From a virus, in IMG/VR virus record IMGVR_UViG_3300031551_000001, positions 17,886 to 81,885 of that record: a stretch of 64,000 nt of DNA; one strand, given 5' to 3'. Positions 32,667 to 43,500 of the stretch are shown here, piece by piece. How positions within the stretch are numbered: the first letter of the stretch is position 1; each line of letters opens with the position of its first letter. The notes below the pieces were generated by a model that saw only the letters and a list, made by a program, of their open reading frames with translations, searched no databases and was not told where the DNA came from. The translations under genes were made by a program, and so were the position numbers.

Positions 32667-33761
32667 ATGTTCATAGTAAACGGAGAAATCCTTTCAAAAA
32701 CAAAGACACCTGAATTATATAAATGGTATGATGAGAAAATAAGCACTATTAAGAGCTTAGAAAAAGATACATTTATATTTTCAGCGCACAAAAGGCCACA
32801 TTACGAAACAGATGATAGTGGTCGTAAGAGATTAATCAGACAATTCAAGGCATTGCCGTCCTCTTCCACTATTTGGAATGAAGAAATGAAGGAACATCAA
32901 ACATGGATATTTGCTCCAAGCGTAAATTCCATTACAAATTTAGATGGGATTTCTGTTGTAAAAAACAAACGTCCCATTGTAATAGGAGGAACAACGCTTT
33001 TCAGTAAGAAGCATGATATAGATATTATTTTCTTTTTACGATATATTTCAGAGGGTGTAAAGAATGGAAAAGCATTCGAAGTTGATATTGAAAATGACAA
33101 TATAGAAGAAGCCAAGAAAAACAAGATGGCTGCTAAAGCCCAGTATTTGCTTTATGATGACGATTCTCCGATTCATCCGAATAATTTCGGGTCAGAAAAA
33201 GCAATACGTGATTTGGGTATAGCTTGGGGTGTTGTGGATGCAATGAAAATACATGTTGATGAAGTAAGAAATAAACTTTGGGAAAAAATTCTTAAGGCTG
33301 AAAAAACAAGAGATTTTTCAAGGAGAGGATTTTCTGCTTTTATTGATAAGGTGAATGATACTAAAGAAGCCGCAAAGAGAGCTCTTATATTAAGGGCAAT
33401 AAATCTTGGTGTACTTACTTATGAAGACGGATCATGGTCATTACAGGCAGAAAATACAACCACAAATATATGCAGTGTATCACCGCAAATGGAAGGAGAA
33501 AAAGAGGAAGTTGTCATTGGATATATACTTGAAAATATTCATTATTTAAGCCTTGTTGAGAAGTCGGTGGAAACGGCATCAGAAAAACAGAAAGAAAAAC
33601 CAAAGCAGGCAAAAACCGACACAGTTTCTTTTGACAGGATTAAAGCTATAGACCAATGTATAGAGGAACTTGGTTGGAAGAAGGGGGATTTATGGAAGAA
33701 AAAGAATGAAGAAATAGAAAACATTCTTAAAAATCAGATAAAGCCTGCTGGCAGTGAATAA
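32667..33761 (+). CDS. Late-region protein of unknown function, 364 residues
   Basis: The gene starts 6 bases after the leader AAAACTAACGG, as at 23844 and 30120. No transmembrane helix or signal peptide is visible. The N-terminal half (MFIVNGEILSKTKTPELYKW, then KALPSSSTIWNEEMKEHQTWIF) and a helical C-terminal half (EEAKKNKMAAKAQYLL, VDAMKIHVDEVRNKLWEKI) give no family. It sits between capsid and tail genes and is flanked by terminators, so it is probably made in its own amount. A head-decoration or internal protein is possible. Confidence 0.5.
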   Translation: MFIVNGEILSKTKTPELYKWYDEKISTIKSLEKDTFIFSAHKRPHYETDDSGRKRLIRQFKALPSSSTIWNEEMKEHQTWIFAPSVNSITNLDGISVVKNKRPIVIGGTTLFSKKHDIDIIFFLRYISEGVKNGKAFEVDIENDNIEEAKKNKMAAKAQYLLYDDDSPIHPNNFGSEKAIRDLGIAWGVVDAMKIHVDEVRNKLWEKILKAEKTRDFSRRGFSAFIDKVNDTKEAAKRALILRAINLGVLTYEDGSWSLQAENTTTNICSVSPQMEGEKEEVVIGYILENIHYLSLVEKSVETASEKQKEKPKQAKTDTVSFDRIKAIDQCIEELGWKKGDLWKKKNEEIENILKNQIKPAGSE

Positions 33762-33793
33762 GAGTTTCCGTTTCCGTTAGTTCTCATAGTGCG

Positions 33794-33823
33794 CCCTTCA
33801 CAGTTTATTCTGTGAGGGGTTTT
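33794..33823 (+). terminator. Terminator after the 364-residue gene
   Basis: CCCTTCACAG-tttatt-CTGTGAGGGG (33794-33819) with one G-T pair, followed by TTTT. The 10-bp stem is strong. Confidence 0.85.
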
Positions 33824-33852
33824 GTGTGAAAGAGCAGATTTCAAAAGATTAG

Positions 33853-33860
33853 TAAATTTG
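33853..33860 (+). promoter_or_regulatory. Promoter box TAAATTTG before the tail genes
   Basis: TAAATTTGTAGAAATTTAAA lies between a terminator and the ATG at 33876, so a new transcript for the tail genes should start here. Confidence 0.65.
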
Positions 33861-33875
33861 TAGAAATTTAAACAA

Positions 33876-34721
33876 ATGACACTTTACGAAGCCCTTGATA
33901 ATTTTGAAGATCAGTATTTGGAGGCGGTTGAAAGCGGAAGTCTTAGAGAAATAGCAGCACTTGAATCAGACTGGATAAAAATTGATAATGAATATACTCT
34001 TTATAGGCTTGCTTTAATAGGGGGAGATGGAACATCCGCACAGGAACATTTAGATGTAATAGAATCAATTCTTTCTTCAAATGATTTAACTGTTGACGAA
34101 GGCAGTTTAGCCCCCGTTTCTATTGGTCTTAATCTTACTCCAGACAACATCAGCATTCAATGCGACGCCTCCGGTGTACCAAAGGATGGAGCCTATGATT
34201 ATGCTATCGGAACTTGTTATGTATTTGTTGGAACAGCAGATGATACGGAAAATTGGACATTTACCATTAATTCAGTAACAAATTGTACAGCGGCAATTCA
34301 AAATGATGATGAAGTAAAAGTTAATAGTATAACTGATGAGTCTGGGAATGTTGTTGTGAAGGGAACAAGAACGGGATATAGTAATGTTTATCTTACACTT
34401 CGGGTATTTAAAATAAGAGATGGTCTTGCTAATTATAATCTGGATAAAGAAGCAGATAAAGACGCTGCTTTTACTAAAACATTTAGCGCAGGAGAAAAAC
34501 TGGAGGCTATAGATTTTGAATATGTTAGCGGGACTCCATACATTAAAGTTGGATTGACTTTAGGAGGTACACAGGTTAGTCTTGCTGAATTGGCAGTACC
34601 TACAGACGATTATTTATCTCTGACTGTTAACAAGATATTTTCTGCGGAAACTATTGTTTATGTAACTATAACCGGCGGGGTTGTAAATGTGAATTGGGAT
34701 TACAGAACTTTATATTTTTAG
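33876..34721 (+). CDS. Tail- or fibre-region beta-rich protein, 281 residues
   Basis: The first 70 residues are helical and acidic; the rest is beta-rich, with repeats of Thr-Ile-Thr-Val-like strands (GLNLTPDNISIQCDASGV, WTFTINSVTNCTAAIQ, YLSLTVNKIFSAETIVYVTITGG). That pattern fits an Ig-like or other virion surface domain. No signal peptide is present. It begins a run of tail genes. I do not recognise a family. Confidence 0.55.
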   Translation: MTLYEALDNFEDQYLEAVESGSLREIAALESDWIKIDNEYTLYRLALIGGDGTSAQEHLDVIESILSSNDLTVDEGSLAPVSIGLNLTPDNISIQCDASGVPKDGAYDYAIGTCYVFVGTADDTENWTFTINSVTNCTAAIQNDDEVKVNSITDESGNVVVKGTRTGYSNVYLTLRVFKIRDGLANYNLDKEADKDAAFTKTFSAGEKLEAIDFEYVSGTPYIKVGLTLGGTQVSLAELAVPTDDYLSLTVNKIFSAETIVYVTITGGVVNVNWDYRTLYF

Positions 34722-34724
34722 ATC

Positions 34725-36170
34725 ATGAAACGAATTATTATATTTTTATCATTGTTTTTGTTGGTAATTTCTTGTAAGGCACAAAGCCCCGGCATATTCA
34801 CATTTGTTATTGTGAGGGATTCTGCTGAAATACCAACTGTAAGTATAGAAACCCTTCTTAGTATAACTGGTTGGACTAAAGTAACTGAAGATTTTGTACA
34901 AGATGGTGATACTTTGGAAAATCTTGTTGATAGTATTGATATTGTGACAATGATAGGAAATATTGGTGGGGATGTATTTTTTACCGATACAGTGTCAATT
35001 ATTGCCACAAAAGCGGACACCATTTCTAAGATAGCGACAAAATATGATATTGATTCATTATATTCTTCTCTTTTAATTTATGCTAGGGATAGTGATTGGG
35101 TCTCTACTACGCATGATACTATATTTTTTGATGATGATGGAGATTATTTTATTACTATGGGAGAGAGCGTAAATACACTTTATTTTTATTTTGATGGTGA
35201 AACGGTAACTATGTCTGATGCTTCTGGCGATTATAGTGGTACAATGATAGAATCTGATTATATATTGATAAATGATTCAATTTGTAATCGAACGGAAGGG
35301 CCTGAAGAAATGAATTGTGTTAGTATTGATGATCTTTATACTGTAGTTTCTTCTGGTGGTAGTGGCTCTGTTGATTTTTCAGGTATACCGGACGGAAGAG
35401 TTATTTTCGCAAAAGAAGATACGGCATCATATAGTTCAAATTTTAATTTTTATGATAGTACATTACATTTATCTGTTGATACTGAACAGGAAGATACTGC
35501 TTTATTTATAGAAAATAATGGTTCCGGGGGTATGGATGTTGGAATATCAATTCTCAACACCGGCTCAAAAGGGGTTTATATTAGTCAAACCGCAGGTGTT
35601 GGAGTTGGATTAGATATGGATATTGCTGATGGGACAAGTGCGATTGATATAGATTTAATGGGACAAAATGTTTATGGGGTAAGGGTTAATGCACAAAAAA
35701 CAGGAGAGGCATTTATAACGCAAGATGATGGAGATGATGTTTTTGTAATTGATTCTTCCGGTGGTGTTCACATGGAAGATTCGTTATGGTTAAATGTTTT
35801 AGAGGATGCACAACATGATGAACAATGGTTAGGATTAAGCCACACAAATGCAGTATTTGCTGATTCACTTACTGACGCTGGGTTTGGACTTGCAGATGAA
35901 TTGCTTCCAATTGATGAATATTTAAATAATTTTCAGTATAATGAAAAAACGGGGTTTAATGAGCTTTTATGGAAATACTGGAATGGTAAAGAATATATCT
36001 CTGAATATTCTATTAAAGGAAGGCCAAGTGTCACTATTCAAAAACTTCAATGGGGTATAGAACATTCGTTTCGATATATACAACAATTAGAAGATGAAAA
36101 TATGCGAATGAAAGCAAGAATATATGATATAGAAGAACGATTAAAAACATTAGAATTTAAATTAGAATGA
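34725..36170 (+). CDS. Tail-fibre-like protein with signal peptide and C-terminal chaperone-type coiled coil
   Basis: The 481-residue protein starts MKRIIIFLSLFLLVISCKAQ, a Sec signal peptide with either a lipobox-like ISC or cleavage after KAQ. The middle is low-complexity beta structure rich in Asp, Gly and Ser (ADTISKIATKYDIDSLYS, DDGDYFITMGESVNTLYFY). The C-terminus (QKLQWGIEHSFRYIQQLEDENMR... RLKTLEFKLE) resembles the self-cleaving/chaperone tip of phage fibres (S74-type region), where a coiled coil follows. A signal peptide on a fibre is unusual: the product might be exported to the periplasm or surface. Overlaps the next gene by 4 bases. Confidence 0.65.
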   Translation: MKRIIIFLSLFLLVISCKAQSPGIFTFVIVRDSAEIPTVSIETLLSITGWTKVTEDFVQDGDTLENLVDSIDIVTMIGNIGGDVFFTDTVSIIATKADTISKIATKYDIDSLYSSLLIYARDSDWVSTTHDTIFFDDDGDYFITMGESVNTLYFYFDGETVTMSDASGDYSGTMIESDYILINDSICNRTEGPEEMNCVSIDDLYTVVSSGGSGSVDFSGIPDGRVIFAKEDTASYSSNFNFYDSTLHLSVDTEQEDTALFIENNGSGGMDVGISILNTGSKGVYISQTAGVGVGLDMDIADGTSAIDIDLMGQNVYGVRVNAQKTGEAFITQDDGDDVFVIDSSGGVHMEDSLWLNVLEDAQHDEQWLGLSHTNAVFADSLTDAGFGLADELLPIDEYLNNFQYNEKTGFNELLWKYWNGKEYISEYSIKGRPSVTIQKLQWGIEHSFRYIQQLEDENMRMKARIYDIEERLKTLEFKLE

Positions 36171-38452
36171 TAAAATATTATATTATATTGACATTTTTGG
36201 TCTTGACAAATTTTGTCAATGCACAATTAACGGCAGGTCTTACTGCTTATTGGGGGTTAGATGAAGAATCCGGGACTATTGTTGATTCTGTAGGTTCAAA
36301 TGATGGTACTGTTACGGGGGCTACCTATGAAGCAACAGGGAAACTAAATACATGCCTTTCTTTTGATGGTAATGGAGATTATATTACATTTCCTGATGTA
36401 GCAGATTTACAGGGTTATGGAGATGATTTCGGAATGGGTGCATGGATATATCCCACACAATACTCAGGGGATGATTACAGGTATATTTTTGGTGGAGAAG
36501 AATATGCTTTTGGTATGGCAATAAATGCTATTTCTGAGGCACTTGTAATGAGGGTTATAGGCGCGTATTCATCTCCGTCAAGTTCATTTACTATTCCTTT
36601 AAATCAATGGTCTTTTGTATATTGTCAGATTGATTATTCTGAAACAACGAATGATGTTAGTTTTTATTGTAATGGTACTATGAATACGGTTACATTTAAT
36701 CATGATGCAACTAGCGGTTCATCTACTAATTTAATAGGGTGTAGAGAAGTTGGTCATGATTATTTTATAGGTAGAATTGACGATTCTTTTATTACTAAAA
36801 CTTTAAAAACAGAAGCACAATTAGATTCTATTTATAATTTAGGTGCTGGTAAAATATATCCTTGGGATTTTAGTGAAGGAACGGGGTTGGAATCTGGTTT
36901 TATTAGAAGTGAAATAGCACAATCTATGTGGAGAATTGAAGTTCAGAAAATTGCATTTCGTATTCCTTATGAGTCAGAAGGCGAAGAAGAAGAAACAGAA
37001 ATATCAACTTATCACATGGACGGTACTTGTCCCGAAAGTACACATCGTTGGGATGATTATGATTGTGCAGAAAATGATTTTGATAATCTTTCGTCAAGTT
37101 TGGCAATATCAGACACGAACGATTTTGCAGAAGTAATTTATATTGATCCTGACGCTCCTCCTGAAGGAGATGGTACTTATGGGTCTCCTTATGATTCATG
37201 GGAAGATATAGGAACAGGAACAAATAATTATGCTTATGTACAAAAGCGAGGAACTACTTGTGAAATTACAAGCACATTCGCCCCTACCGCTAACGGATTT
37301 ATGATGGGGGCTTATGGAGAAGGAGAGCGACCAATTATTCATAAAACAAATGCAGGAGATATTATTGATATTGATTACAAAGTGTGTATTCGAGATCTCT
37401 CTATAAGAGGTTATGCTGCTGTTGCGGATGCGGGGGAATTAATATTTTTTCATGGTGCTGCTGACGAATCATTTGTATACAATTGTGAATTAAGTTATGC
37501 TTATATTGGTCTTTTTTTATGGGCAGATAAATGCAGATTGATTAATAATGAAATATCCTATATGTATTTGGATGGAATATGGACAGGAGAAGCTTCTTAT
37601 ATTGAAATATCTCATAATAATATACATCACATTAATAGAGCCTACGATACAAATCCTTCTGAAAGTGTTGCCGGAGGAGACGGAATTCAATTTGCTTATA
37701 ATTGGTCGCAAGGGTGGATACACGATAATATAATAGACAGGTCAACGGAAGGAAATAAATTTTGTCTAGCTATAATCCCTGATGTAACAAAACGACCTTA
37801 TAACCAAAAGTTTATTATTGAATTTAATTCATTCACGGGCCCTCCTTATGATGAAGGAGGAGGGGCCTCCGTTATGCTAGATAGTGCTAAAAATTCAATC
37901 ATCCAATATAATCATTTTAAAGGAGTAGAAGGTACAGGCTCTAATGGGCGTGGAATATGGCTTGAATATGCATATAATGATACTTTGATGGGAAATACTT
38001 TTGAAGGTTATTGGATAGGTATACAAGGTGCTACACCAAATATGAATATTATTTTAAACAACAATACATTTTATGATAATGATGGATATATTGCTGTTAA
38101 TATTGATGGAAAATTTTATAATAATATATTTTCTGTTCCTACCGGAGCAAGTTCTTTTTCAAACATTAATTTAGACGATGAAAGTAATAATCTTTTTACA
38201 ATAACTGTTCCTGTTGGATGGAGTGGGTCATTTCATGGGAATCCTCATTATGTAGATTCTTTAAACAGTGATTTCACATTGCAAAGTAATTCAGATGCTA
38301 TTGATGCGGGGATAGAGCTTGATTACTATAATTATGATATTACAAAAAAAGAAATAACCGGAGATACAGATTGCGGAGCTTATGAACATAATTTATGGTG
38401 GCTTATTATGCTTTTACCGTTCTTATTTTTCAATTATAAAAGAAAAAGATAA
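36167..38452 (+). CDS. Exported LamG plus beta-helix protein with C-terminal membrane anchor
   Basis: The 761-residue protein begins with a signal peptide (MIKYYIILTFLVLTNFVNAQ). Residues about 20-240 form a concanavalin-like LamG domain (LTAYWGLDEESGTIVDS, LSFDGNGDYITFP, WSFVYCQIDYS, VSFYCNGT, FIGRIDDSFI). From about residue 325 (VIYIDPDAPPEGDGTYGSPY) it is a right-handed parallel beta-helix, typical of pectate-lyase-like and tailspike enzymes (ISHNNIHHINR, IIQYNHFKG, NTFYDNDGY). The last residues (LWWLIMLLPFLFFNYKRKR) form one hydrophobic helix with a basic tail, like a stop-transfer or sorting signal. So it is predicted to be on the cell surface, not only in the virion. A depolymerase or adhesin is possible, but no catalytic residues are identified. 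Confidence 0.65.
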   Translation: MIKYYIILTFLVLTNFVNAQLTAGLTAYWGLDEESGTIVDSVGSNDGTVTGATYEATGKLNTCLSFDGNGDYITFPDVADLQGYGDDFGMGAWIYPTQYSGDDYRYIFGGEEYAFGMAINAISEALVMRVIGAYSSPSSSFTIPLNQWSFVYCQIDYSETTNDVSFYCNGTMNTVTFNHDATSGSSTNLIGCREVGHDYFIGRIDDSFITKTLKTEAQLDSIYNLGAGKIYPWDFSEGTGLESGFIRSEIAQSMWRIEVQKIAFRIPYESEGEEEETEISTYHMDGTCPESTHRWDDYDCAENDFDNLSSSLAISDTNDFAEVIYIDPDAPPEGDGTYGSPYDSWEDIGTGTNNYAYVQKRGTTCEITSTFAPTANGFMMGAYGEGERPIIHKTNAGDIIDIDYKVCIRDLSIRGYAAVADAGELIFFHGAADESFVYNCELSYAYIGLFLWADKCRLINNEISYMYLDGIWTGEASYIEISHNNIHHINRAYDTNPSESVAGGDGIQFAYNWSQGWIHDNIIDRSTEGNKFCLAIIPDVTKRPYNQKFIIEFNSFTGPPYDEGGGASVMLDSAKNSIIQYNHFKGVEGTGSNGRGIWLEYAYNDTLMGNTFEGYWIGIQGATPNMNIILNNNTFYDNDGYIAVNIDGKFYNNIFSVPTGASSFSNINLDDESNNLFTITVPVGWSGSFHGNPHYVDSLNSDFTLQSNSDAIDAGIELDYYNYDITKKEITGDTDCGAYEHNLWWLIMLLPFLFFNYKRKR

Positions 38453-38457
38453 AAATT

Positions 38458-39213
38458 ATGAACAATGGTGATATATTTGGATTTGTAAACGCTGTTTTAA
38501 GAAAGGAAAAAGAGGGATCTGTTTTAACTCCTGCACAGTTTAATCTTTTTCTTAAAACTTCTATGTGGGAGAAAATCAATTCAAATTTTAAGAGATTTGA
38601 AGAATCTCAGATTATCACAGATTCGTTGGGTGAATTAAGGGTTGACGCAGAAACCCTTGCTATTGACGCGGACGGAGAGGGAGATTTGAGTGGGCTTAGT
38701 GAAACTTATTTGCATGTAATACCAAATCCAACTTATATATATTCCGGTTCTGTAAGGGAAATTGATATTGTAACAGCGGGGGAATATGCTCATTATTCTG
38801 CGAGTGCATCAATGGCTCCAGATGCAACATGGCCTATTGCTAAAATAGTAGGGGATACAATATATGTTAATCCGCTTGTAAGCGTTAATATATCTTTTTC
38901 TTATTTTAAGGAACCGGATGAATCTTATTATGATTATTACGTAGACGCAAATGATGAGCAGGTTTATCTGGAGGTGGGGGCATCACACACTCTTTTGGCC
39001 GGAGAGGAATATGTCGATAAGGATGATGGTACGGTAAGGGGCGAAGATTATGAAATTACGGCAGAAATAAATCATTCTGTAGAATTACCATTTCCAGACA
39101 ATGAAAGAATAGATGTAGCGTATAAGATTTTGCAAAAAATGGGTATTCCTGTTGACAAGATAGTTGCCACTGAATATGGTTCGTTCAGAGAACAAAAAGA
39201 AGAAATGTTATGA
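38458..39213 (+). CDS. Virion connector-like protein, 251 residues
   Basis: The N-terminus (FGFVNAVLRKEKEGSVLTPAQFNLFLKTS) matches a pattern that opens head-tail connector proteins in several Bacteroidota phages, an acidic beta-rich middle follows, and the C-terminus is helical (VAYKILQKMGIPVDKIVATE). It overlaps the next gene by 4 bases. Function as a connector or ring protein is inference. Confidence 0.5.
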   Translation: MNNGDIFGFVNAVLRKEKEGSVLTPAQFNLFLKTSMWEKINSNFKRFEESQIITDSLGELRVDAETLAIDADGEGDLSGLSETYLHVIPNPTYIYSGSVREIDIVTAGEYAHYSASASMAPDATWPIAKIVGDTIYVNPLVSVNISFSYFKEPDESYYDYYVDANDEQVYLEVGASHTLLAGEEYVDKDDGTVRGEDYEITAEINHSVELPFPDNERIDVAYKILQKMGIPVDKIVATEYGSFREQKEEML

Positions 39214-39815
39214 CAAGAGAAAGTTATATAGAAATGTTGAGAGATAGAATCAAAAGACTTGATTCTTCCGCTAGAGTTCGCCCACAATTGATAAATGCAG
39301 CTCTTGATGCCGTATGGCAGAATATGGCATTTGAAAACATGGGATCTCTTGGTTCGGATGTAAATTTTTGTACCAAGCTATACGAAGCTGTTGATGTTGA
39401 GGAAGGCGCGGATGGAACGTATTATTCAGAGTTACCAAATGCTATAATTAATTTACCAAGGGCAGCAAGCGGTGTTGGAAGAATTAATCAGGTTAATAGC
39501 AGGGATTATGATTTTTCTCCTGTTACGGAAAGAAATTTCAGGCTTCTTACTTCTCTTGATGTATATGATATAGGTAATAAAATTTATTATTATGTTACTA
39601 AGGATTATGTTTATTATGGTGAATCTATGACGGCAGCAATAGCGGGAGTGGGCGTGGACATGAGACTTGTAATACCATTTAAAGATTATGATTTGGATGA
39701 GAATATACCAATTCCTTCTGGACAGGCAGAGAGATTTCTTGGTGATGCGATGAATTTTTTAATGGGCACTACTCCTATTAATCAAAATAACACAAATAAA
39801 GAAACAGCACCATGA
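39210..39815 (+). CDS. Tail/connector protein, 201 residues
   Basis: The protein starts MTRESYIEMLRDRIKRLDSSARVRP, has helical N-terminal and beta-rich central regions, and ends in a Asn-rich tail (PINQNNTNKETAP). Head-completion or adaptor proteins have this kind of size and place. Coupled to both neighbours by 4-base overlaps. No recognised family. Confidence 0.5.
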   Translation: MTRESYIEMLRDRIKRLDSSARVRPQLINAALDAVWQNMAFENMGSLGSDVNFCTKLYEAVDVEEGADGTYYSELPNAIINLPRAASGVGRINQVNSRDYDFSPVTERNFRLLTSLDVYDIGNKIYYYVTKDYVYYGESMTAAIAGVGVDMRLVIPFKDYDLDENIPIPSGQAERFLGDAMNFLMGTTPINQNNTNKETAP

Positions 39816-40528
39816 GTAAGACAAGTGCATTAATAACTATAAACGATATTACTGAAGGCATCATGGCGATGACGGACGTTCCTGAAGAATATGGGTTTCG
39901 TGTTGAGCAATTGGTAATTAATGCTGTTAAAGAGCTTAATTTACTTGTTCTTGATGAAGGAAGGGTAGTTGAAAAGAAAACAATGGACAGCAATTATCTT
40001 CTTGCTATGCCAAGTGATCTTGTACGCCTTAATGGAGCATGTATACCTGTTAATGGAGAATTATGGCCGCTTACCGTAGAGAGAAAGATAGTACCCACCA
40101 CCTCATTGACAGATGGGGCAGTGACGCTTGATAGCGATGACGGAGAAGGGGTAGATTTAGTAAAAGAAGGAACCGGGTTTGCATCGAGAGGTGGAGTTAA
40201 CTTACATGGATATGTATTCCCTGATTATGCAAAAAGAAGATTTGTATTTAGAAATGTGAATAGATCGGAAGTTCTTTTGGATTATAAAACGAGTGGAATT
40301 GAATTAACAGGAATCACATACATACCAACTCATGCAAAATCTGCCATTAATGCTTATGTTCGTCTTTATCTTGAAATGAATAAATTAAAACCAAATTTTG
40401 AAATTGTATATGGTTTCCGTGATGAATATGAAAGACAAAAAGATATTTGCAGGGGAGTAAAATTTAATATGTATGAATTTCTGGATGCTATGTATAGAAC
40501 AATGATACCAACTATCGGAAGATTATGA
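39812..40528 (+). CDS. Tail-tube or ring-like protein, 238 residues
   Basis: It begins with helices (ITEGIMAMTDVPEEYGFRVEQLVINAVKEL), then has beta segments (LAMPSDLVRLNGACIPVNGELWPL) and ends with a helix (FRDEYERQKDICRGVKFNMYEFLDAM). Such alpha/beta proteins between connector and large tail protein are typical of short-tailed Bacteroidota phages. Coupled to both neighbours. The assignment rests on position. Confidence 0.5.
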   Translation: MSKTSALITINDITEGIMAMTDVPEEYGFRVEQLVINAVKELNLLVLDEGRVVEKKTMDSNYLLAMPSDLVRLNGACIPVNGELWPLTVERKIVPTTSLTDGAVTLDSDDGEGVDLVKEGTGFASRGGVNLHGYVFPDYAKRRFVFRNVNRSEVLLDYKTSGIELTGITYIPTHAKSAINAYVRLYLEMNKLKPNFEIVYGFRDEYERQKDICRGVKFNMYEFLDAMYRTMIPTIGRL

Positions 40529-43500
40529 ATGATTTCAGGGATGTAATAAATTTTATTGAAGGTGGTCTTAATTATGATGACGACCTTATTGTTATACCTC
40601 CGGGACAAAGCAGAAACATGAGAAATATTGTTTCTACTGATGACTCTAATTTTAATGTAAAAACAAACCTTAAAGGAAACACATTAAGAAGCACTGCTGT
40701 TGGGGGTGGTGCATTTACTTATCCTGCCGGAGTGTTAAAGGTTATAGGATTTGTAGAAGATAAGGAAGATAAGGCGGGAATATTTTTTGTTTATTCAAGC
40801 ACAGGCAAACATAGTATTATCAAATATTATTCAGATGTTAACCAACTTGAGTATATTGTCAATGGCGCCACTTATGGTTCCTTATTGAATTTTGCTTCCG
40901 ATTCTTTTATAGATGCTGTAATAATAGGTAATGAAGATGATAAACAACTTGTTTGGGTTGATGGGAATAATAACGAACCAAGGTCTTGTCTTATTGATAG
41001 TGATATTTATGTTTCTTCAGATGTTTTAAGTTATTACAGAAAACCTCTTCTTTCAGAGGTAAACGTTATATATATTGATACAAATCTTAATAAGAACAAC
41101 CTTAAAGGAAAGCTTTTCCAATTTGCTATAAGAAAAAAATTTCTGATAGACAATTCATTTTCTGTATTAAGTCCTTATACTAAAATTCCTATTCCTCAGA
41201 ATGATGAGAATCCAAGCGGAAGATTTACTACAATAGCTAAAAATAATGTTATAGCCGTATCTTTCGTTGATCCGGGGGAGTTAAATGTAGAATATGAATT
41301 ATGTTACAGAATTATTGATATAGGTTTGGGGGCTCCGAGTGATTGGTATATTTCAGGTGTTAAAATGCAGCATAGTGGTATTAATGCTTATTTTAATTTT
41401 ACAAATGATGAGACAGGAGTTTTACTAGAAAGTACTGAGTCGGACAGGGTTTATGATTATGTGCCGGATTATGCAAATCATGTAGCAACCATAGATTCTA
41501 ATCAGGTTGTATTTGGGGGAGTTACTGAGGGATATGACAACATGGACCTAGATGATGTAGATGTTACTTTAACGGGTAGTGTGGTTACATTGACAACATC
41601 TATAGTCACAACCATAACAAAGAGCACTACAATAGCCCACAGTGCACCCCGTGAAAGATTTTATGTAACCAAAGATACAGATGATGATTATTATTATTTG
41701 GTTGTTGTAAGTGGCGGGGCACAGGGTGTTTTCAGTTATGCAAACACCGAAGGGGTAACGGATGATGATGTGAGATATTATCTCATTGCTCAAATAGGTA
41801 ATCTAGCAAATGTAAGCACCATGGGTTCTGCTGATGATTATATAGACGTGACAAATACAACGGGTTCTGATTTATTGGTTAGTTTATTTGTAATTAAGGC
41901 AGGAGTAAAACAGCCATCCTTTAAATTAGGCTCTAAACAATTTTTCGGAATCCAATATTTAAGAAATGGGAAACCATTTTATGTAACGGGGAACACAGAT
42001 TATGACTCAACAAACAATCCATTCGTATTTGACGTTCCAGAGGGAACAGGTGTTGGTTATTCCAATAGATTCAACAATTTTTACTATAGAATTAAATGGG
42101 AAATTAATCATAGTCCACCTGAATTAGCTACTCATTGGCAATGGGTATATCTTGGAAATAATATTGATTATCATGAAGTTTATCTGGTAAGTAAGGAAGA
42201 TGATGTAACTCATGAGGGAGATTTCACTCTTTTATCTAAAAGCATGATTTCTAATTTTAAATTAGCTTATGGAGATGATATAAATTATGGATTTGATATA
42301 CAAAAGGGAGATAGAATAAGATTTTCTGGTTTTTTTGCTAATGGTGATTATGTACATATCCCGCAAGTAGAAATGTTTCAGGACAGCGTATTTGATTACG
42401 AGGTATTGGCCGTTGATGACGATTATATCAAAATTCAGAATATAGAAAGAGAATCATTTTTTGATTCAAATGATTTCTTTTATGTACAGGCTTACAGATT
42501 TAAGGGAATAAGCGAAACAGCAGGAATTTATCAGGCAATTTCACCGGTATATGAAATTTATACTTCTGGGGTAAACCGGTATCACAGAGGAGATGATAAT
42601 GATCAAACAGCGATTCATGCGGCGGATGGATATTTTAATTCTTATTTTGGAAATTGTTTTAAACAATATACGGTATTTGTAAATGAAAGTAATGCTGATG
42701 AATATACCTCGCTTAAATCAGCGTTTGGGTGGATGGAAAATCACAATGCATCTCTTTTATATGACTCCAATATTCAGTCTTTCGGGAAGACCAATATATT
42801 GAATGAATTTGCGGAAAGAAGAACGTGGAATAAAATAAGGTGGGGAGGCATGTATCTTGATGAATCTGGCATAAATTATATGAGAAGTTTTGGTTATATA
42901 GACGAAAAACCTCTAGATGATCGAAACGGTCAGATTACAAAACTTGAACAACTGGGAGATACATTGAAAGCATATCAGGAAAGAAAAACAACATCTTTTT
43001 ATCTGAAAGCAAAATCATCTGTTAATCCTGATGGTTCATTAACTTATGTATTTAGTAACGATGTAATGTCTGACGGAAGACAAAGCATAACTGATTATGG
43101 CTGTACTCATTTTTCCAGCTATGTAAAGAATGTGAGAGGAGCATATTTTTTTGATATTATTAATGCAGTAGTAATAAAAGACACTCAGGGTGGGTTAGTC
43201 CCAATATCAGATATAAAAATGCATACTTATTTCAAGGATAAGGCAAGGGCAATTTTAGAATATGGTATATCTGATGTAGATATACTTGGCGGATGGGATG
43301 AAGATTTGGATATATATTTTATTACTTTCAGGGTTCCGGGGGACTCTCAGAGTTCCATTAATGAAACAATAGGATTTTTTGAGAGTAAAGACAGGTGGGA
43401 ATGTTTTTGTGATTTTATACCCGAATATTATGGAAAGATTTCAGGTTTTACGGCACTTGCTTTTCATGAGGGCACATTATATACCCAGAACACAAATTCC

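Noticed and set aside
41500-41680. Thr/Ile/Val-rich segment in the large tail protein as a separate domain or insertion
   Set aside because: The reading frame and codon style continue smoothly, so it is more likely a normal beta-rich region.
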